From Gymnopus androsaceus JB14 (Eukaryota > Basidiomycota > Agaricomycetes > Agaricales > Omphalotaceae): a stretch of 64,000 bases of DNA. The notes beneath the pieces are model-generated. The model had not been told where the DNA came from. It made no database searches and saw only the letters and a program-made list of their open reading frames with translations. This document shows positions 59,520-64,000 of this stretch, piece after piece. Each line of letters begins with the position of its first letter. Within the stretch, counting starts at the first letter, position 1. The stretch spans positions 728,033-792,032 of the forward strand of contig ML769386.1 in NCBI GenBank assembly GCA_009733575.1, in the 5' to 3' direction. The position numbers and the translations under genes are program-made.

Positions 59520-60710
59520 GTCGGATTTGTTAGACTCTTTGGTGTCGAGGGTTATATATTCAGGCTTTGGGAGACAATGGATGTGTAGCGATTGACACAG
59601 ATGGTGGTAGATCAGGAAATGGTCGCTTGAAGGGAGTTATAATGGTTGTCATATCACAAAAAAGGCGACGCGCGCTAACAGAGCCAAAGTTCATATCACA
59701 CGTTCATTTAAGCACGCAAGTCGCTACTTTCCAGCGTTATTCCTTCGTGTTTTCCTTGATATGAAGTTGCCTCACCTTTGACCTCCTGTTTCACATTCGT
59801 GTCATTGCAAGAGCCTTGAACCAAAGCCAGTTTCGCCGAACCGAGCCAAGTAGTTGAACTGCTTAACTTTTTTCCCTCTGGAAAGCTCCTTGTTATGCTT
59901 CGAGTGTATATGGAGACTCCGAAAGAGCCATGTTACCGCGCTACCGCTCCGAAATATCTAGCAATGTACCATTGCCATCGGAGACCATACGCGGATGCGG
60001 CCTTCCCCCGACCAGGTGTGGTCATTCCAAGTCATACTTTGTCTTACTGTAGGATTTTTCTGAAAGTGGAAGTCTTTGTGTTTTTTTTCGAACAAATTAT
60101 CATTTACTGCGCTCTATTAATTACTCCACTTCCACTAGCGACGATCTCGAAGTCCTTGGTGAACGCCGGATGCTGAATATCGGTCAAGGAGACTGGAGTT
60201 TATTAGATGGTATTAGTTGGAAGGCGGTATCTTCACGAATTACACAGGAATTCACTTTCATTCAGAATGAATAAAGCGTCCTTCTTTCTTTACTGAATCA
60301 GTGATAATACCACGACTAGGTCACGTCTCAAGGCGAACTATACATGATGGCGGGCAACTTGCCACGATTGGCGATGATCACTATATGCAAAAAATATGGC
60401 TAAAATCATATTTAGAGAAAATAATAAGCCCGTTCGTTCATAAACTGGTAGAAGTAAGACGGGAAGAGTCGGAGACAGCTGTGCAGTTTACTTATTTGGG
60501 TCATAAGCGCCGTCATGGCATAGCTTTAGCAATTCCCGCCTAACCGACTAAGCATCTCGTCGATTCTCTGTCGTATTCGTGTTGCTCAAAAATTTAGCAG
60601 TGCAGGAGGATGGCCCTGTCCGGGTGGTTAGGGGGAGAGCATTTAAGAAGAGTTCACTCTCGTTGAATTCTTCAGTGGCTCCAGCAGTTCGACAACTTGC
60701 TCCTCAGAAA
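59520..60710. other. 1.2 kb without a recognised gene
   Basis: Short plus-strand frames (59567-59764, 59895-60176, 60301-60543) are open but without domains. The region lies between the divergent starts of the basic protein and the dual-specificity phosphatase genes. Confidence 0.45.
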
Positions 60711-61407
60711 ATGGCAACCTGGAAGAACGTGAACACTATTATTGAAGGCCGCCTGTATCTCGGAAAGTGAGTTGGAATTTTGCCGTCGATGTAAAAGCAA
60801 CACTGACCATTCTCCGTCTAGCATCGTCGCTGCGCGTTCAACCCGTTCTTTAGCCGAACGTCGCATTACGCATATCCTGTCTGTATGTGCGGACCCCATT
60901 CCAGCAGAACTTCCAGCGAGCGGGATCAGGCATCTGCGCATACCTGTCGAGGATGTCGACTACGCGGACCTCTTAATCCACCTCCCTGCTGCCGTTAATT
61001 TCATCGAGGAGGCCCTTCGTAACGGTGGAGTCGTCCTTGTCCACTGTGTGGAAGGGCTTTCCCGCAGTGCGACCGTCATTGCTGCCTACAGTAAGTGTTA
61101 CAATTTGATAGCGGTTAACGACTCTGAGAGCTCAAATAATTCCATTCTAGTTATGCGCACAAGACGCATGAACGCCACACAGGCTCTTGAGTATGTGCGA
61201 CAATGTGAGTTCTCGTTGTACCCACATGAACGTTGACTGACGTGCGTACCTATATAAGGCCGCGAACAAATTTGGCCCAATCCAGGTTTCCAAGAGCAGC
61301 TTGTCTTGTACGAGCTATGCCAGTACGCTCCTTCACCTTCAAATGGAATATATGTCAGTTGGAGACACAAACTCAACAATCGCCTCGCTGCGGCGGGAAT
61401 GGTCTGA
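60711..61407 (+). CDS. Dual-specificity protein phosphatase
   Basis: Small cysteine-based phosphatase with the fold of the DUSP family; such proteins dephosphorylate Tyr and Ser/Thr in MAP kinases and other targets. ATG 60711 gives MATWKNVNTIIEGRLYLGN, the usual start of the domain, then IVAARSTRSLAERRITHILS, the acidic loop VEDVDYADLLIHLPAAVNFI (general-acid region) and the P-loop VLVHCVEGLSRSATV, which fits HCxxGxSRS with the catalytic cysteine and arginine. After two more introns come RTRRMNATQALEYVRQCREQ and IWPNPGFQEQLVLYELC, ending at TGA 61407. Introns at about 60769-60820, 61092-61150 and 61208-61258 are GT-AG and in phase. Length is about 180 residues, normal for an atypical DUSP. 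The target is unknown. Confidence 0.92.
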
Positions 61408-62752
61408 AATTTTTACCTTGCTCTCTATAGAATGGTTTTCGGCTTCCTATTTTCTCCATCGTCTCCTGTATTTTTAGTTTCGTGTAGCAGCCACCGTATG
61501 TATCGACTGTTCGTATTCGTTTTTAGTTTTCTCCTGTAGACATATTTATAACATTGTAGCGCCTACCTTGATAACATATTTTATCGCCACCGCCGTCTCG
61601 AATGTTTTAACCTGGCATGCCTATTATTAGTATCATTCAGACGACTGACTTCATGAGTGTGGGTCGCAGTTATCGCGTTCCCAGTCTTTCCTCATTCAAC
61701 AGTGTTTCGCTACGACCAAGAAAGAAAGACCGTAACGTTGCTTCGACGGTGCCTCCCAGTGTACTGCACTGCAAATTGCCTTGATTTTAGGAACGATGAT
61801 GCACCCGTCGGTACCGAGATCTGCAGGCATGCACTTTGGATCCCAAATACAGCTGTGCTCACGCACGCGCAGATCACTATCCTTTCTAGATATGGTAAAG
61901 GATGCACGGACCACGCCGTCTTGCAAACCAGGGGAGACAAAACTGTATCAGCTTCGACATGGTCGCACAGGATCCCAAGACACCTAGGTGCCAAGCTCAG
62001 TAGGCTTATCCAATCCATAAAGTTATAGGAAAACGAACCAGCTTAAGTGTAGAAGCACAACACAAAATATAAGGAAGGCAAAACTACAAGGTGTGTAAGT
62101 ATTGGGAGAAGATATCGGGCTACCAAGAGCGACAGCGCTGGGCTAGTTGCGAAACAAGGACTCGTACTCACAGATGCAATATCCCGATTAGGAGGTAGGC
62201 TTTCTGTTATAGGACCACGATAGAGGTAAGGGACTTGATATACGTTCCATAAAACAGAAAGGACGCATGCAAATCACTTTGAAGCTTTGTGTCAGAGTTC
62301 TCATAAGCTTACTGGACGGATCTTGGGCTGAACATGTACTTGAGAAGGGTTACAGTAGTTGTACATTGGTCCAAGTAAGAATGAAAGAGGTACTGGGAAT
62401 ACCAAAAATTTATTGGCTTCAATGCGCCCTAGATCCACGTCGGCATGTCGTGTAGGTCGGAAGCGTCGGGCGCTAAAAGCTGTACTTTTCGAGTCAACAA
62501 GGGTCGACTTTGCGCAAAGGATTGACGTTTGAAATTCTCGGGCAACACGTAGAAAGAGTACGTGTAAAGCACTACAGGAGTCGCAGACGAAAAGAGTTGA
62601 ATTGAGAGAGTCGCATATAAAACAAAGGCAAGTTGAGCTTAAGAGCTTGAGCGCTGGCTGACATATTCCCGCATCACTTGATCTTGACTCTCACCTTCAC
62701 TCTTCCACATCTTTTTTTCAACTACCTTCATTTCGAAGCTTGACGGTTCAAC
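61408..62752. other. 1.3 kb without a recognised gene; ARF1 promoter at the right end
   Basis: A 123-codon plus-strand frame (61657-62028) begins with a non-ATG codon and shows no family features. The last 150 bases are pyrimidine-rich and probably contain the ARF1 promoter and leader. Confidence 0.45.

Positions 62753-64000
<1,248 letters not shown>

Noticed and set aside
61657..62028. 123-codon plus-strand frame with an overlapping 102-codon minus-strand frame
   Set aside because: No ATG start, no domain, no plausible splice partner; both strands being open argues for chance.

Overview
The window is nuclear DNA of a filamentous basidiomycete, most likely a mushroom-forming agaricomycete. 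The signs are genes cut into many short exons by introns of about 45-70 bases, a secreted protein with a fungal-type CBM1 cellulose-binding module, Ser/Thr-rich wall and GPI-anchored proteins, a MYND-finger fragment, and a P450 of the expanded basidiomycete kind. I saw no rRNA, tRNA, CRISPR or clear intact transposon. Gene models below come from reading splice sites and conserved protein motifs by eye.

Layout. 0.7-5.7 kb: urea carboxylase (21 exons) with one extra base. 5.8-7.8 kb: Ser/Thr-rich single-pass membrane protein (minus). 9.5-10.7 kb: a gene graveyard with a MYND-finger remnant and a decayed PER1/PGAP3 copy. 11.4-13.9 kb: NCS1 nucleobase-type permease. 14.1-18.7 kb, all minus: CBM1 secreted protein, small membrane protein, MFS monocarboxylate-type transporter. 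19.5-23.2 kb: large disordered protein of unknown role. 23.5-25.7 kb: ammonium transporter (minus). 27.1-30.6 kb: SAM methyltransferase. 30.7-36.8 kb: RIX1 and SEC10 as a divergent pair. 36.9-38.1 kb: mitochondrial enoyl-CoA hydratase (minus). 38.5-42.0 kb: Ser/Thr-rich membrane protein, an unknown gene, a coiled-coil protein. 42.3-45.9 kb: ACMSD-type amidohydrolase, quinolinate phosphoribosyltransferase and ketopantoate hydroxymethyltransferase. 46.3-47.1 kb: GPI-anchored wall protein. 47.2-48.6 kb: a broken Gemin2 copy and an unknown gene. 49.7-53.5 kb: UbiA-type prenyltransferase/terpene-cyclase homologue and a cytochrome P450, side by side. 55.3-56.5 kb: Gemin2. 56.5-59.5 kb: Lys-rich nuclear protein, small membrane protein, unknown basic protein. 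60.7-61.4 kb: dual-specificity phosphatase. 62.8-63.6 kb: ARF1.

Functional links. Urea carboxylase, the NCS1 permease and the ammonium transporter all serve nitrogen acquisition but are spread over 25 kb and are not an operon-like cluster. The ACMSD homologue and quinolinate phosphoribosyltransferase compete at the same branch of tryptophan-to-NAD metabolism and end 10 bases apart, tail to tail. The UbiA homologue and the P450 are a plausible small terpenoid or meroterpenoid pair, with a repeated CACGTA motif in the P450 promoter.

Two patterns cut across the window. First, several conserved genes (urea carboxylase, CBM1 protein, ACMSD homologue, Gemin2, ARF1) each read perfectly except for one to three single-base insertions or deletions, several of them in homopolymers; exon-length sums support these positions for urea carboxylase, ACMSD and ARF1. 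Indel errors in the assembly are the simplest explanation, at least for ARF1. Second, splicing is unusual: five introns are best explained as GC-AG introns, and five genes contain internal exons of 7, 11, 12, 21 and 23 bases.
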